A stretch of DNA of 64,000 nucleotides, taken from Ch128b sp964527925 (lineage in GTDB: Bacteria > Bacteroidota > Ignavibacteria > Ch128b). Both the position numbers and the translations under genes were made by a program. Of the stretch, positions 8,027 to 16,777 are shown piece after piece. The stretch is taken from positions 62,001 through 126,000 of the forward strand of contig CAZGQO010000004.1 in NCBI GenBank assembly GCA_964527925.1, read 5' to 3'. Under the pieces are notes generated by a model that had not been told where the DNA came from, made no database searches, and saw only the letters and a program-made list of their open reading frames with translations. Within the stretch, counting starts at the first letter, position 1. Each line of letters starts with the position of its first letter.

Positions 8027-8941
8027 ATGAAAGAGAACAGAAAAACCAACATCAAAGTGGGATTAACAGTCCTTATTGCTTTACTTATTTTTGTCTGGAT
8101 TTTAGGCTGGGCTAAAAGAATTACTATTGCTGGTGATTACAATGTTTTAAAAATGAGATTTGATTCAGTTTCGGGACTTGAAATTGGTGACCACATTACC
8201 ATCAATGGTGTAAAGATGGGCAAAGTTCATGATATTAAAATCGATGGTAATTATGTGATTGTTGAAGGATATATTCCCAAAAATATTATTATAAAGAAAG
8301 ATGCACAGGCAAAAGTCGAAATGATGGATTTAATGGGTGGAAAAAAAATTGAACTTAAAACTGGTATGAGTGATGAAGTTTTTGATTTTAATAATATACT
8401 TGAAGGAAAACTTTCAACGGATATTCCTGCTGCATTAGCAATGGTGGAGAATGTTGAGCAGGATTTGAAAACAATTATCATAGATACAAGAAACTTACTC
8501 GAACAGATAAATAAAAATTTCTCAGAAAAAGAAATGATAAGTTCCATCAAAAACTCAGTAAAAAATCTGGAAACAATTTCTTACCGGCTTGATGAACTTC
8601 TTTCACGAAACAATAAAAATCTTGAGACAACTTTAAAAAACATAACATCTATTACAGAGAAAACAAATCAATTTTTAGTTCAAAATTCAGATTCATTAGT
8701 TCAAACTTTTGTTGAAACACGGCAATTGATTTCAAACTTGAATAAAGTTGTTAACACTATTGATACAATTTTAATTCAGACAACCGAGAAAGAAAATAAT
8801 ATTGGCAGGATAATCTATGATAAAGAAATTTATGACAAATTGCGTGAAAGTGTGATGAAACTTGATCAGATTTCAAAAATTTTGCTTGAACAATTGAATT
8901 CTAAAGGAATAAAAGTAGACGCAAAAATCAGGTTATTCTAA
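8027..8941 (+). CDS. MlaD/MCE-domain protein (phospholipid transport type)
   Basis: Periplasmic, membrane-anchored substrate-binding component of MCE lipid transporters; 304 aa. Seen: an N-terminal helix (GLTVLIALLIFVWILGWA, residues 12-29), then one MCE domain with FDSVSGLEIGDHITINGVKMG near residues 44-64 and GGKKIELKTG. A long helical tail with repeated Asn/Thr/Leu segments follows. The permease (MlaE) and ATPase (MlaF), often adjacent, are absent from this window and must be elsewhere if the system is complete. It abuts the small membrane gene before it and overlaps ggt by one base. Confidence 0.85.
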   Translation: MKENRKTNIKVGLTVLIALLIFVWILGWAKRITIAGDYNVLKMRFDSVSGLEIGDHITINGVKMGKVHDIKIDGNYVIVEGYIPKNIIIKKDAQAKVEMMDLMGGKKIELKTGMSDEVFDFNNILEGKLSTDIPAALAMVENVEQDLKTIIIDTRNLLEQINKNFSEKEMISSIKNSVKNLETISYRLDELLSRNNKNLETTLKNITSITEKTNQFLVQNSDSLVQTFVETRQLISNLNKVVNTIDTILIQTTEKENNIGRIIYDKEIYDKLRESVMKLDQISKILLEQLNSKGIKVDAKIRLF

Positions 8942-10617
8942 TGAATTTTCTAAGACAATTATTTCTTCTGATTCTTTTAGTTAACAATATTTTATTTGCC
9001 CAACTTGCACGAAGTAAAAATGGAATGGTTGTTAGTGCAAGTGATCTTGCAACAAAAGTCGGTATTGAAATATTACAAAAAGGTGGAAATGCAATTGATG
9101 CTGCTGTAGCTGTTGGCTTTGCTCTTGCCGTGACTTATCCACAGGCTGGTAATTTAGGTGGAGGAGGGTTTTTAGTTTATTATAGGAATGATGGTTTTTC
9201 AACCACAATAGATTTTAGAGAAAAAGCTCCGTTAAAAGCTCATCGAGATATGTATCTGGATTCAACTGGTAATCCATTGTTAAATCTCTCTCAAGAAGGT
9301 GCAACTTCTGTTGGTGTACCAGGAACTGTTTATGGATTGATCTATGCTCATAAAAAGTATGGAAAATTAAAATTTAGTTCATTAATAGAACCTGCGATTA
9401 AACTTGCAAAGAATGGATTTGTTTTAAGTCTCGAAATGGCGAGATCAATAAACTCAAATTTCGAAAATTTCTCTAAGTATGAATCATCAAAAAAAATTTT
9501 TATTAAAAATGGAGAAAAATTTTCTGAAGGAGATTTATTTATACAAAAAGATCTGGCGAAAACATTAACACTAATCAAAAAGTATGGCAGAAAGGGTTTT
9601 TACGAGGGTGAGATTGCTAATTTGATTGTTAAGCAAATTCAGAAATCAGGTGGAATAATTACTCATGAGGATTTATTAAACTATCGATGTGTTGAAAGGC
9701 AACCAGTAATTGGTGAATACAGAGGATATAAAATCATTTCAATGGGTCCGCCGAGTGCAGGTGGAGTTGCATTAGTTCAAGCCCTCAACATTTTAGAAAA
9801 TCTTGAATTAAATAAAGAAGATTTCCAATCATCAAGGCATCTTCATTTTTTAATTGAAACATTGAAACGAGTTTATTATGATCGGGCTGAATATTTAGGT
9901 GATTCAGATTTTGTAAATGTACCAATTCAAAAACTTCTCTCGAAAGAATATGCAAAAAAACTTTATAATGAAATTAATGAAGATAAAGCAACAAACTTTT
10001 CAGAAATCAATACAAAATTGTACTTCAAAGAATCAACAGAGACCACTCACTATTCAATTATTGATAAGGATGGCAATGCAGTTAGTGTGACTACAACAAT
10101 AAATTCAACATTCGGATCAAGCATTGTTGTCGATGGTGCAGGATTTTTACTCAATAATGAAATGGATGATTTTTCCATTAAACCTGGTGTGCAGAATCAA
10201 TTCGGTTTAATTGGAAGCGAAGCAAATTCAATTCAACCGGGTAAGCGAATGTTAAGCTCAATGACTCCTACAATTGTACTCAAAAATGATAGACCATTTT
10301 TAATCCTTGGTTCTCCAGGCGGTTCGATGATCATAACAACAGTTTTGCAGGTTATCATGAATGTAATTGATTTTAAGATGAATTTATTTCAAGCTGTCTC
10401 CGCACCAAGAATACATCATCAATGGATTCCTGAAGAAGTCTATTATGAAGATTATTCCATAAACCAGGATGTTATCGAAAAGCTTAAATCATTCGGTCAT
10501 TCACTTAAAAAACGAAACTTTATTGGAAGAATCGAATCGATTTTAATCGATCAGGAAAACAAATTCATCTATGGAATGACAGATCCAAGATCATCAGGAT
10601 TAGCACTGGGGTACTAA
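8941..10617 (+). CDS. ggt: Gamma-glutamyltransferase
   Basis: Secreted or periplasmic enzyme that cleaves the gamma-glutamyl bond of glutathione and related peptides. 558 aa, normal for the family. A signal peptide (residues 1-20) precedes the mature start AQLARSKNGMVVSASDLA. The N-terminal large subunit contains GGNAIDAAVAVGFALAVTYP and GNLGGGGFLVYY. The autocatalytic cut site is before Thr368 in ETTHYSIIDKDGNAVSVTTT, and the small subunit carries the substrate loop MLSSMTPTIV and the GSPGGSMI motif. All catalytic features look intact. It overlaps acpS by one base, so the two are probably co-transcribed, although they share no pathway. Confidence 0.94.
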   Translation: MNFLRQLFLLILLVNNILFAQLARSKNGMVVSASDLATKVGIEILQKGGNAIDAAVAVGFALAVTYPQAGNLGGGGFLVYYRNDGFSTTIDFREKAPLKAHRDMYLDSTGNPLLNLSQEGATSVGVPGTVYGLIYAHKKYGKLKFSSLIEPAIKLAKNGFVLSLEMARSINSNFENFSKYESSKKIFIKNGEKFSEGDLFIQKDLAKTLTLIKKYGRKGFYEGEIANLIVKQIQKSGGIITHEDLLNYRCVERQPVIGEYRGYKIISMGPPSAGGVALVQALNILENLELNKEDFQSSRHLHFLIETLKRVYYDRAEYLGDSDFVNVPIQKLLSKEYAKKLYNEINEDKATNFSEINTKLYFKESTETTHYSIIDKDGNAVSVTTTINSTFGSSIVVDGAGFLLNNEMDDFSIKPGVQNQFGLIGSEANSIQPGKRMLSSMTPTIVLKNDRPFLILGSPGGSMIITTVLQVIMNVIDFKMNLFQAVSAPRIHHQWIPEEVYYEDYSINQDVIEKLKSFGHSLKKRNFIGRIESILIDQENKFIYGMTDPRSSGLALGY

Positions 10618-10970
10618 TGACAAAATCAATTGGTGTTGATATAATCGAAATAGACCGGGTTGAGAAAATTATTTCTGAATTCGGTGAGTCGTTCATGAAA
10701 AAAATTTTCAGTGAGTATGAAATAAAATATTGTCTTTCGAAAGCAAAACCGTCACAGCATTTTGCCGCAAGATTTGCAGCCAAAGAAGCAGTAGCTAAAG
10801 CATTGGGAACAGGATTTGGCAAAAATTTAATGTTGCGGGATATTGAAGTTAGAAATGATTCAAATGGAAAACCTGAAATTTACTTTAAAGGCAAAAAGGA
10901 GGATAGAGTATTAATATCAATCTCGCATTGTGACCACTATGTGGTCGCCTTCGCAATATTAAAAGATTGA
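10617..10970 (+). CDS. acpS: Holo-[acyl-carrier-protein] synthase
   Basis: Transfers 4'-phosphopantetheine from CoA to acyl carrier protein, activating fatty-acid synthesis. 117 aa, the normal size. Seen: the N-terminal SIGVDIIEIDRVEKII with the metal-binding Asp, the FAARFAAKEAVAKALGTG motif (residues 50-67), and the C-terminal ISISHCDHYVVAFAI. It starts on the last base of ggt and ends two bases before the convergent GH5-like gene, leaving no room for a separate terminator. Confidence 0.95.
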   Translation: MTKSIGVDIIEIDRVEKIISEFGESFMKKIFSEYEIKYCLSKAKPSQHFAARFAAKEAVAKALGTGFGKNLMLRDIEVRNDSNGKPEIYFKGKKEDRVLISISHCDHYVVAFAILKD

Positions 10971-10971
10971 A

Positions 10972-12168
10972 TCATTTCTTGAATTTCCAAACCCTTCTGA
11001 ATTCTTCGATGATTTCGTTCTTGTAATCCGGTTTGCCTTTTGAATTTTCATTGTTTTGATAATCAAAGTCACCGATAGTTCTTCCATCAACTTCACCCCA
11101 ACCACTTTGCCACACATAAAAAGCGAAGTGAAAACCATATTTTAAAAATATATCATGCAAATCATTAAGATAATTCAATAAACCTTTTTTATAATTCAAT
11201 CCGCCATATTCATTAACAAATATTGGTACCCTATTTTTTATTCTGAATTCGAATACTGGATTCAAAAACTTTTCAAGAAAAGTTAAATCAACATAGACTA
11301 AACTATCTTGCAAAAAATAAAAACCCGGATAAGTTGAATCATTATTTTCGTTTGTAAAGGTATGAGGGAAATACATATCGAAACTATACACAATCAAACT
11401 GTCACTAAACTTTTTAAAATCTTTGAACTTATCAGGATAAGCCCAACCTTGAGGTTGTACAATAATAGGTAGCTCTTTATTTACTTCTCTGACTCCGCTT
11501 ATTAATTCATTAAGAAAATTGAAATAAATTGAATCTGAAATTGGTTCAAGTATAACGGGATCATCACCATGTGGTTCTAATAAAAAGTTGATTCCAATCA
11601 AATTATCAAATGACTTATATCGTTTCGCAATAAATTTACACATCTCTATGTATTTTCTCTTTGCTAATGAGTCCGAAAAAATATATTCATCTTCCCTTTT
11701 GTTATTTAACATCGAATAAAGAGATCTTCCCGGTCCACTACGGATTGAGATTACAAGAAATACTTTTAACTCAAAAGTCATTTGAACAATTTTATCCAGA
11801 TTAATAAGACTGAGTGAATCGATTTCATAAGGAGGAAAATAATCAAAAACACCGGGATAATTTGCTACAACTAAATTAGCACCAAGTGAAATTAATTTTT
11901 CCAGATCTTTTTTTCTGATGGGTTTACGCATTGAGAATGGAGAAAAGTGTTTATAAGGATGTATGTTTGCTCCTCTAAGAAATCCATCTTTGAGCCATAT
12001 ATCAAATTTATTTAATATAAACTCATCTTCTAAAAAATAGTTCGATTCGAAAGTCGATGAATAAATTAATGAATTCTGTGATGATAAAAGATATGGATCA
12101 GAAATTTTTTCCATAGCAATCAGGGTTTTGATATTTAATAAAATCAAAATAAGAGTTATTATTGTCAT
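10972..12168 (-). CDS. Secreted GH5-like glycoside hydrolase
   Basis: 398 aa with an N-terminal signal or anchor helix (TIITLILILLNIKTLIA). The (beta/alpha)8 glycosidase features are: GANIHPYKHF near the start of the barrel, then INFLLEPHGDD with the acid/base Glu198, and FVNEYGG with the likely nucleophile Glu320. AFYVWQSGWGE follows near the end. This spacing matches GH5/cellulase-superfamily enzymes; the NEP triplet is LEP here, so the Asn before the catalytic Glu is replaced. Substrate cannot be told from sequence. It is the only minus-strand gene between 1 and 25 kb, squeezed between acpS and the gene at 12189. Confidence 0.72.
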   Translation of the reverse strand: MTIITLILILLNIKTLIAMEKISDPYLLSSQNSLIYSSTFESNYFLEDEFILNKFDIWLKDGFLRGANIHPYKHFSPFSMRKPIRKKDLEKLISLGANLVVANYPGVFDYFPPYEIDSLSLINLDKIVQMTFELKVFLVISIRSGPGRSLYSMLNNKREDEYIFSDSLAKRKYIEMCKFIAKRYKSFDNLIGINFLLEPHGDDPVILEPISDSIYFNFLNELISGVREVNKELPIIVQPQGWAYPDKFKDFKKFSDSLIVYSFDMYFPHTFTNENNDSTYPGFYFLQDSLVYVDLTFLEKFLNPVFEFRIKNRVPIFVNEYGGLNYKKGLLNYLNDLHDIFLKYGFHFAFYVWQSGWGEVDGRTIGDFDYQNNENSKGKPDYKNEIIEEFRRVWKFKK

Positions 12169-12188
12169 AAAATTTACAGGTTAATTTT

Positions 12189-13217
12189 ATGAAATTGAAA
12201 ATATTAATTTTTATTTCAATAATATCTTTTCTTTTTCACTCATGTCAAGCTCAAACAAATATTTATGTTGCTTTCTGGAATTTAGAAAATTTATTTGATA
12301 CAATTGATGATCTTGATAATCCAGGTGATAATGAATATTTACCTTTTGCTAAATCTAATTGGGATGAAAATAAATTTGATAGGAAATTGAGTAATCTTTC
12401 TAAAATAATTAGAAGCATGAACGATGGCAATGGGCCGGATGTGCTAGGAGTCTGTGAAGTAGAAAATAAATACGTTCTTGAAGAATTCTGTAATCGGTAT
12501 ATGAAAGATTTGAAATATTCAATTGTACATTACGAATCGAATGATCCAAGGGGAATTGATGTTGCTTTACTTTATAAAAGTGATAAACTTAAATTCTTAC
12601 ATTCTGAAAAAATTAAACCACAATTGCAGGGAAACACAAGAGACATACTTTTTGCTGTTCTTCAATTTAAGGATGAAAAACTTCATTTTTTTGTTAATCA
12701 TTGGCCATCCAGGCGAGGCGGTGAGTTAGAATCTGAACCGAGAAGAATTAAAGTAGCTTCAACTTTAAGATCAAAAGTAGATTCATTATTAAGAATTGAT
12801 AAAAAGTCAAACATAATTATAATGGGTGATTTTAATGATATGCCTGATAATAAATCTATTCTACAAGTTCTTCTTGCTATTCCATTTGATTGTAATCAAC
12901 TGATCGATGAATATACTACTAATTTATACAATACGGCTTATGATTTATATAAGTCAGGTCGTGGTTCTTATTTCCATCAAGGTAATTTCAATATGCTTGA
13001 TCAGATAATTATTTCTAAAGGTTTGCTTGATAAGAAAAGATTAGATTACGAGTGTAATTCGTTTTCAATTATAAGCAATGAATTGAACACTACACGTTCA
13101 GGTAAATTTAAAGGTGCACCATTTCCAACTTTTGGTTCTGGAAGATATCTCGGTGGATACAGCGATCATTTTCCAGTGAGTGCACGATTTATTCTAATGA
13201 ATCATCAAAGGAAATAA
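12189..13217 (+). CDS. Secreted endonuclease/exonuclease/phosphatase-family protein
   Basis: 342 aa. The signal sequence ends at FLFHSCQAQ, with a Cys that could be lipidated, although the residues before it are a poor lipobox. Fold motifs: YVAFWNLENLFDT (Asn/Glu), DVLGVCEVENKYVLEEF (metal-binding Glu), FVNHWPSRRGG (His), IIIMGDFNDMP (Asp/Asn), and YSDHFPVSARF (catalytic Asp-His). These are the five signature blocks of the family, so it is probably an active phosphodiesterase or nuclease outside the cytoplasm. It is divergent from the GH5-like gene, with only 20 bases between. Confidence 0.85.
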   Translation: MKLKILIFISIISFLFHSCQAQTNIYVAFWNLENLFDTIDDLDNPGDNEYLPFAKSNWDENKFDRKLSNLSKIIRSMNDGNGPDVLGVCEVENKYVLEEFCNRYMKDLKYSIVHYESNDPRGIDVALLYKSDKLKFLHSEKIKPQLQGNTRDILFAVLQFKDEKLHFFVNHWPSRRGGELESEPRRIKVASTLRSKVDSLLRIDKKSNIIIMGDFNDMPDNKSILQVLLAIPFDCNQLIDEYTTNLYNTAYDLYKSGRGSYFHQGNFNMLDQIIISKGLLDKKRLDYECNSFSIISNELNTTRSGKFKGAPFPTFGSGRYLGGYSDHFPVSARFILMNHQRK

Positions 13218-13218
13218 G

Positions 13219-13905
13219 ATGAATCATTTGTTAATTACAGGAGCAACAGGAAATTTAGGAAAAGAATTAGTCAAATATTTCCAGGAAAAAAATTTCGGTG
13301 TATTACATTTAGTTGGCAGTAAAGAGAAGTTTGAAAATTTCTCTCAAGACTCAGAAATAAAATTGTATTTGAATTATAATTTAACTGATGAAGATGATGT
13401 TGAAAAGCTTTTTAATTCTATATCTCTTAATGAAGAAGATGAGCTGTTCATTATTCATACAGTAGGTGGTTATCTCGGTGGCAGTTATTTCTGGGATTAT
13501 TCAAAGTCGGATTTATTAGATATGATGAATAAAAATCTTGTTTCTTCTTTTTTGGTTGCAAAATATTCAGCAAAAAAAATCCAAACTATTATGGGTGGGT
13601 CTATCATTTTTATTTCTGCTAAACTTTCTCTTGAATATGAAGCAAAAAGATCCGTTTATACTATCTCAAAAAGTGCTCTCAATCATCTTGTGAAAATAAT
13701 TGAAAACGAAGGTAAACAAATTAATTTTACAGCCAATGCAATTGCGCCAAAAATTATTTTAACCGAAGCGACAAAATCTTGGATAGATCAGAAAGACTAT
13801 AGTAAATATACAAGTATTGAGGAGATTTCTGAGTTGATTGAGAAAATTTTTGTCAACTATAAAAAGGTGAGCGGAAATATTTTTCTTATCAACGATGAAA
13901 ATTGA
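13219..13905 (+). CDS. Short-chain dehydrogenase/reductase
   Basis: NAD(P)-dependent oxidoreductase fold, 228 aa. Seen: the N-terminal nucleotide-binding glycine motif LITGATGNLGKEL, IIHTVGGYLGG in place of the NNAG strand, IIFISAK, the catalytic YTISKSALNHL (YxxxK, about residue 153), and ANAIAPKIILTEATKSW after it. Slightly shorter than the usual 250. Substrate unknown. It starts one base after the previous stop, so it is probably in the same transcript. Confidence 0.82.
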   Translation: MNHLLITGATGNLGKELVKYFQEKNFGVLHLVGSKEKFENFSQDSEIKLYLNYNLTDEDDVEKLFNSISLNEEDELFIIHTVGGYLGGSYFWDYSKSDLLDMMNKNLVSSFLVAKYSAKKIQTIMGGSIIFISAKLSLEYEAKRSVYTISKSALNHLVKIIENEGKQINFTANAIAPKIILTEATKSWIDQKDYSKYTSIEEISELIEKIFVNYKKVSGNIFLINDEN

Positions 13906-13926
13906 ATTTTTTTATTTTGGTTTAAA

Positions 13927-13955
13927 TTGACTTTAGATTAACAAAATCTTAAAAT
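13927..13955 (+). promoter_or_regulatory. Sigma70-type promoter of the exbB-exbD-exbD unit
   Basis: TTGACT (13927-13932), a 17-base spacer and TAAAAT (13950-13955) give a near-consensus sigma70 promoter in the 118-base gap before exbB. A strong ribosome-binding site CGGAGGT follows at 14009-14015, nine bases ahead of the ATG. Together with the terminator at 15734-15759 it bounds a three-gene unit. Confidence 0.7.
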
Positions 13956-14023
13956 TGTAAAAGTTTATTATAATTAACTAAAAAGCATGAAATTAAATCA
14001 ACAAATTTCGGAGGTAAAACAAT

Positions 14024-14716
14024 ATGGAATTATCCTCATATTTTGCATTGATTAATTCATTGATTGCACAAGCTCAGGATGCTGGCATCTTAAACTTTTT
14101 GCAAGAAAAATACATTGCTGGTGGATTCTTTATGCATCCAATTCTTGCTAGTTTAATAATTGGGCTTGCATTTTCAATTGAAAGATTCTGGACATTTACT
14201 CGGGCCAATATCAATACAAAGAAATTTTTGGTTGATGTAAAGAAAGCATTAGAAGAAGGTGGAATTGAAAAAGCTAAAGAGCTTTGTGCAAACACGAGAG
14301 GTCCTGTTGCGAGTGTATTCCATGCTGGACTCTTAAGAGTTGATGAAGGAATTGAAGCTGCGGAGAAGGCTATTATAGCTTATGGTGCGATCGAAATGTC
14401 ATTCTTAGAAAGAGGGCTTATCTGGATTTCAACGTTCATCACACTTGCACCAATGTTAGGATTTACTGGAACAGTTCAAGGAATGATTCAAGCATTCGAC
14501 GCTATTAAAGAAGCTAACCAAATTTCTCCAAGTATCGTTGCTGGTGGAATCGCTGTTGCATTGTTGACTACTCTTTTTGGTCTTGTCGTTGCAATGATTT
14601 TACAAGTATTTTATAACTATTTTGTTTCTCGTATTGATAAAATTGTTGTCGATATGGAAGAAAGCTCGGTTGAATTAATTGATGCTTTAGTCACTTTACA
14701 GAAGAACCAAAAATAA
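14024..14716 (+). CDS. exbB: MotA/TolQ/ExbB proton channel family protein
   Basis: Inner-membrane proton channel subunit that powers TonB- or Tol-type energy transfer. 230 aa with three membrane segments: about residues 30-50 (FFMHPILASLIIGLAFSIER), 125-145 (ISTFITLAPMLGFTGTVQGM), and 165-190 (IAVALLTTLFGLVVAMILQ). The conserved TLAPMLGFTGTVQGM segment and the GGIAVALLTT loop are family hallmarks. Two ExbD genes follow directly. Whether this set energises TonB receptors, the Tol-Pal system or something else cannot be decided, as no tonB, tolA or pal is in view. Confidence 0.92.
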   Translation: MELSSYFALINSLIAQAQDAGILNFLQEKYIAGGFFMHPILASLIIGLAFSIERFWTFTRANINTKKFLVDVKKALEEGGIEKAKELCANTRGPVASVFHAGLLRVDEGIEAAEKAIIAYGAIEMSFLERGLIWISTFITLAPMLGFTGTVQGMIQAFDAIKEANQISPSIVAGGIAVALLTTLFGLVVAMILQVFYNYFVSRIDKIVVDMEESSVELIDALVTLQKNQK

Positions 14717-14738
14717 TCATTTGAGAGGAAACTAAAGG

Positions 14739-15278
14739 ATGCCTCAAATTAGAAAGAAAAAAATAAGAGAAGCCGAGATACCAACAGCATCACAAGCTGA
14801 TTTAGCGTTTCTTCTCCTGCTTTTCTTTCTTGTTTCTACTACAATTGATGTGGATACAGGTATTGGTTTAACTTTACCTGAATATGTTCCACCTGAAGAA
14901 CAAGTGAAAGTTGAAGTCTCGAAAGAAAGAATTGCAAACTTACTTATCAACGAAGCAGGCGAAATTTTGCTTGACAATAAAGTAATTGGTGTCAGTCAAA
15001 TTCTTCCTTCAATTAAACCAAGAATAATTGAAAAAATTGAATTGCCTGCAAATAAAAAGTTGATTGTTTCTGTTAAAACGGATGCGAATACAAGTTACAA
15101 TCTTTACATTCAAGCACTCGATCAAGTTAAAGAAGCATATTTTGAAGTGAGAGAAGAATACGCTCAACAAAAATGGGGTAAGAGAGTAATTGATTTAAAT
15201 GAAGAACAAATGAATGAATTAAAAGAGAAAATCCCCATTATAATTTCCATCGCAGAACCTGAAGTCGTAAAAAAATAG
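14739..15278 (+). CDS. exbD: Biopolymer transport protein ExbD/TolR (first copy)
   Basis: 179 aa, longer than the usual 140. A short basic N-terminus leads to one membrane helix, AFLLLLFFLVSTTID. The proton-carrying Asp21 is in SQADLAF, equivalent to Asp25 of E. coli ExbD. The periplasmic part has KKLIVSVKTDANTSYNLYIQALDQVKEAYFEV, as in the family, plus a C-terminal extension of about 30 residues. Works with ExbB; 22 bases after it and 15 before the second copy. Confidence 0.9.
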   Translation: MPQIRKKKIREAEIPTASQADLAFLLLLFFLVSTTIDVDTGIGLTLPEYVPPEEQVKVEVSKERIANLLINEAGEILLDNKVIGVSQILPSIKPRIIEKIELPANKKLIVSVKTDANTSYNLYIQALDQVKEAYFEVREEYAQQKWGKRVIDLNEEQMNELKEKIPIIISIAEPEVVKK

Positions 15279-15293
15279 AAGAAGGTTGAGAAT

Positions 15294-15710
15294 ATGAAAT
15301 TTCAAAAAAAGCTGGCTAAAGCAAAACAAGGAATTCCGACAACCTCAATGCCCGATATAGTTTTTATGCTTCTTTTGTTCTTCATGGTTACAACTACTTT
15401 GCGTGAACATGATGTGAAAGTTGTTTTCAATTTGCCAGAAGCAAAAGCAATTGAAAAAATCGAAAACAAAAGAGTAGTTTCTTATATCTGGGTTGGAAAA
15501 GATGGTCGAATTCAAATTGATGATAATATTGTGAAAGTTGATCAGATTCAAAAAATTATGTATGCAAAAAGAACAGACCTTCCAAGTATAATTGTTTCAC
15601 TTAGAATTGATAAGAATACAAAGATGGGACTTGTTACGGATATTCAGCAGGAGTTAAGAAAAGCTTATTGTTTAAGAATCAACTATTCATCACTAATGAA
15701 GTCCTCGTAA
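15294..15710 (+). CDS. exbD2: Biopolymer transport protein ExbD/TolR (second copy)
   Basis: 138 aa, standard ExbD length. Layout matches the first copy: basic start, helix IVFMLLLFFMVTTTL, and the functional Asp21 in SMPDIVF. The periplasmic part includes SLRIDKNTKMGLVTDIQQELRKA. The two ExbD copies are clearly diverged, so they may form a mixed dimer inside the ExbB pentamer or serve different partners. An intrinsic terminator follows 23 bases after the stop. Confidence 0.9.
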   Translation: MKFQKKLAKAKQGIPTTSMPDIVFMLLLFFMVTTTLREHDVKVVFNLPEAKAIEKIENKRVVSYIWVGKDGRIQIDDNIVKVDQIQKIMYAKRTDLPSIIVSLRIDKNTKMGLVTDIQQELRKAYCLRINYSSLMKSS

Positions 15711-15733
15711 ATTCATTTGGATTTTATTCGATT

Positions 15734-15759
15734 AAGGCAGGATTTATCCTGCCTTTTTT
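15734..15759 (+). terminator. Intrinsic terminator after exbD2
   Basis: Perfect nine-base stem AAGGCAGGA / TCCTGCCTT with a TTTA loop (15743-15746); the distal arm runs into a T run ending at 15759. It separates the ExbB/ExbD unit from yqeY. Confidence 0.9.
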
Positions 15760-15786
15760 GTTTAAAATAACTAAGAGGAGTGGGAA

Positions 15787-16239
15787 ATGATTAAAGAAAA
15801 AATTAATGACTTAATTAAAGAAGCAATGAAATCAGGCGATAAATTAAAACTTGAAACTCTTAGATCTATTCGTGCTGCGTTTATTGAATTTGACAAAAGT
15901 GGTGCAAATAAAGAATTAAATGATGAAGAAGAATTAAGGATTATTAATTCACTCGTTAAAAAGAGAAAAGAATCAATCGAGATTTTTGAAAAAGCAAATC
16001 GTCTCGATTTAGCTGAAAAAGAAAAGAAAGAACTGGAAATTCTGATCTCATTTCTTCCGGAACAATTGAGCGATGATGAAATTTCTAAAAAATTGGATGA
16101 AATCATCCAGCACGTTGGTGCAAAAGATTCAAAAGATTTTGGAAAAGTTATGGGGATTGCAATGAAAGAGTTCAAAGGAAGAGCTGACGGTAAGGTTGTG
16201 CAAAATATTCTAAAATCAAAATTAGCCTCCAATGGTTGA
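15787..16239 (+). CDS. yqeY: GatB/YqeY domain protein
   Basis: 150 aa, the stand-alone YqeY family related to the tRNA-binding tail of GatB; thought to help amidotransferase or tRNA handling, but its role is not settled. Seen: MKSGDKLKLETLRSIRAAF near the start, NDEEELRIINSLVKKRKESIE, ILISFLPEQLSDDEI (family hallmark), and GKVMGIAMKEFKGRADGKVV at the end. AGAGGAG RBS is well placed. It overlaps cvpA by eight bases. Confidence 0.93.
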   Translation: MIKEKINDLIKEAMKSGDKLKLETLRSIRAAFIEFDKSGANKELNDEEELRIINSLVKKRKESIEIFEKANRLDLAEKEKKELEILISFLPEQLSDDEISKKLDEIIQHVGAKDSKDFGKVMGIAMKEFKGRADGKVVQNILKSKLASNG

Positions 16240-16777
16240 AATTATCGATTATTCAATACTTGGATTGTTTCTCTTAGCCTTCATTTTTGGTTTTTTTCAA
16301 GGATTTGTAAAAAAAATATTTTCTCTGGCGGGATTCATTCTGGCATTATTGGCAGTAATTTTTTATTCACCTAAAGTTCGAGTGTTTCTTATCAATAATT
16401 TGAATGTAAAAGCATCCACTGCAATTATTTTAAGTATCATTATTGTTTTTGTGATCACATTATTATTGACCAAAATCATAAGTAATTTGATAAAACCTAA
16501 AAAGTCAGTGTTAGGATTAATTGATAAATTTCTTGGGGGATTGATCGGTTTATTTCAGATGGGATTATTCTTAAGCGGTTTATTAATCTTACTTAATTTT
16601 TTCAATTTCCCGGACCAGAAAACGAAGAAAAACTTGAAATATTACGGTTTCACATTTAATTTATTGCCGAAATCGATAGAAATTTTTGAAGCAATTTTTC
16701 CAGAAACGAAATCAAGGTTTAATTTGATTGAGGAACTCGGAGGTAAAATAAAACCAGGTAATGAACGAACTCGCTAA
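16232..16777 (+). CDS. cvpA: CvpA family membrane protein
   Basis: 181 aa inner-membrane protein with about four helices (residues 5-22, 28-46, 60-82, 98-122). The start IIDYSILGLFLLAFIFGFFQG and the AGFILALLAVIFYSP segment are typical of CvpA. Linked to colicin V production and envelope stress in other bacteria; exact role unknown. It overlaps mutS2 by 17 bases. cvpA next to mutS2 is also seen in Firmicutes, so the order is old. Confidence 0.85.
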   Translation: MVEIIDYSILGLFLLAFIFGFFQGFVKKIFSLAGFILALLAVIFYSPKVRVFLINNLNVKASTAIILSIIIVFVITLLLTKIISNLIKPKKSVLGLIDKFLGGLIGLFQMGLFLSGLLILLNFFNFPDQKTKKNLKYYGFTFNLLPKSIEIFEAIFPETKSRFNLIEELGGKIKPGNERTR

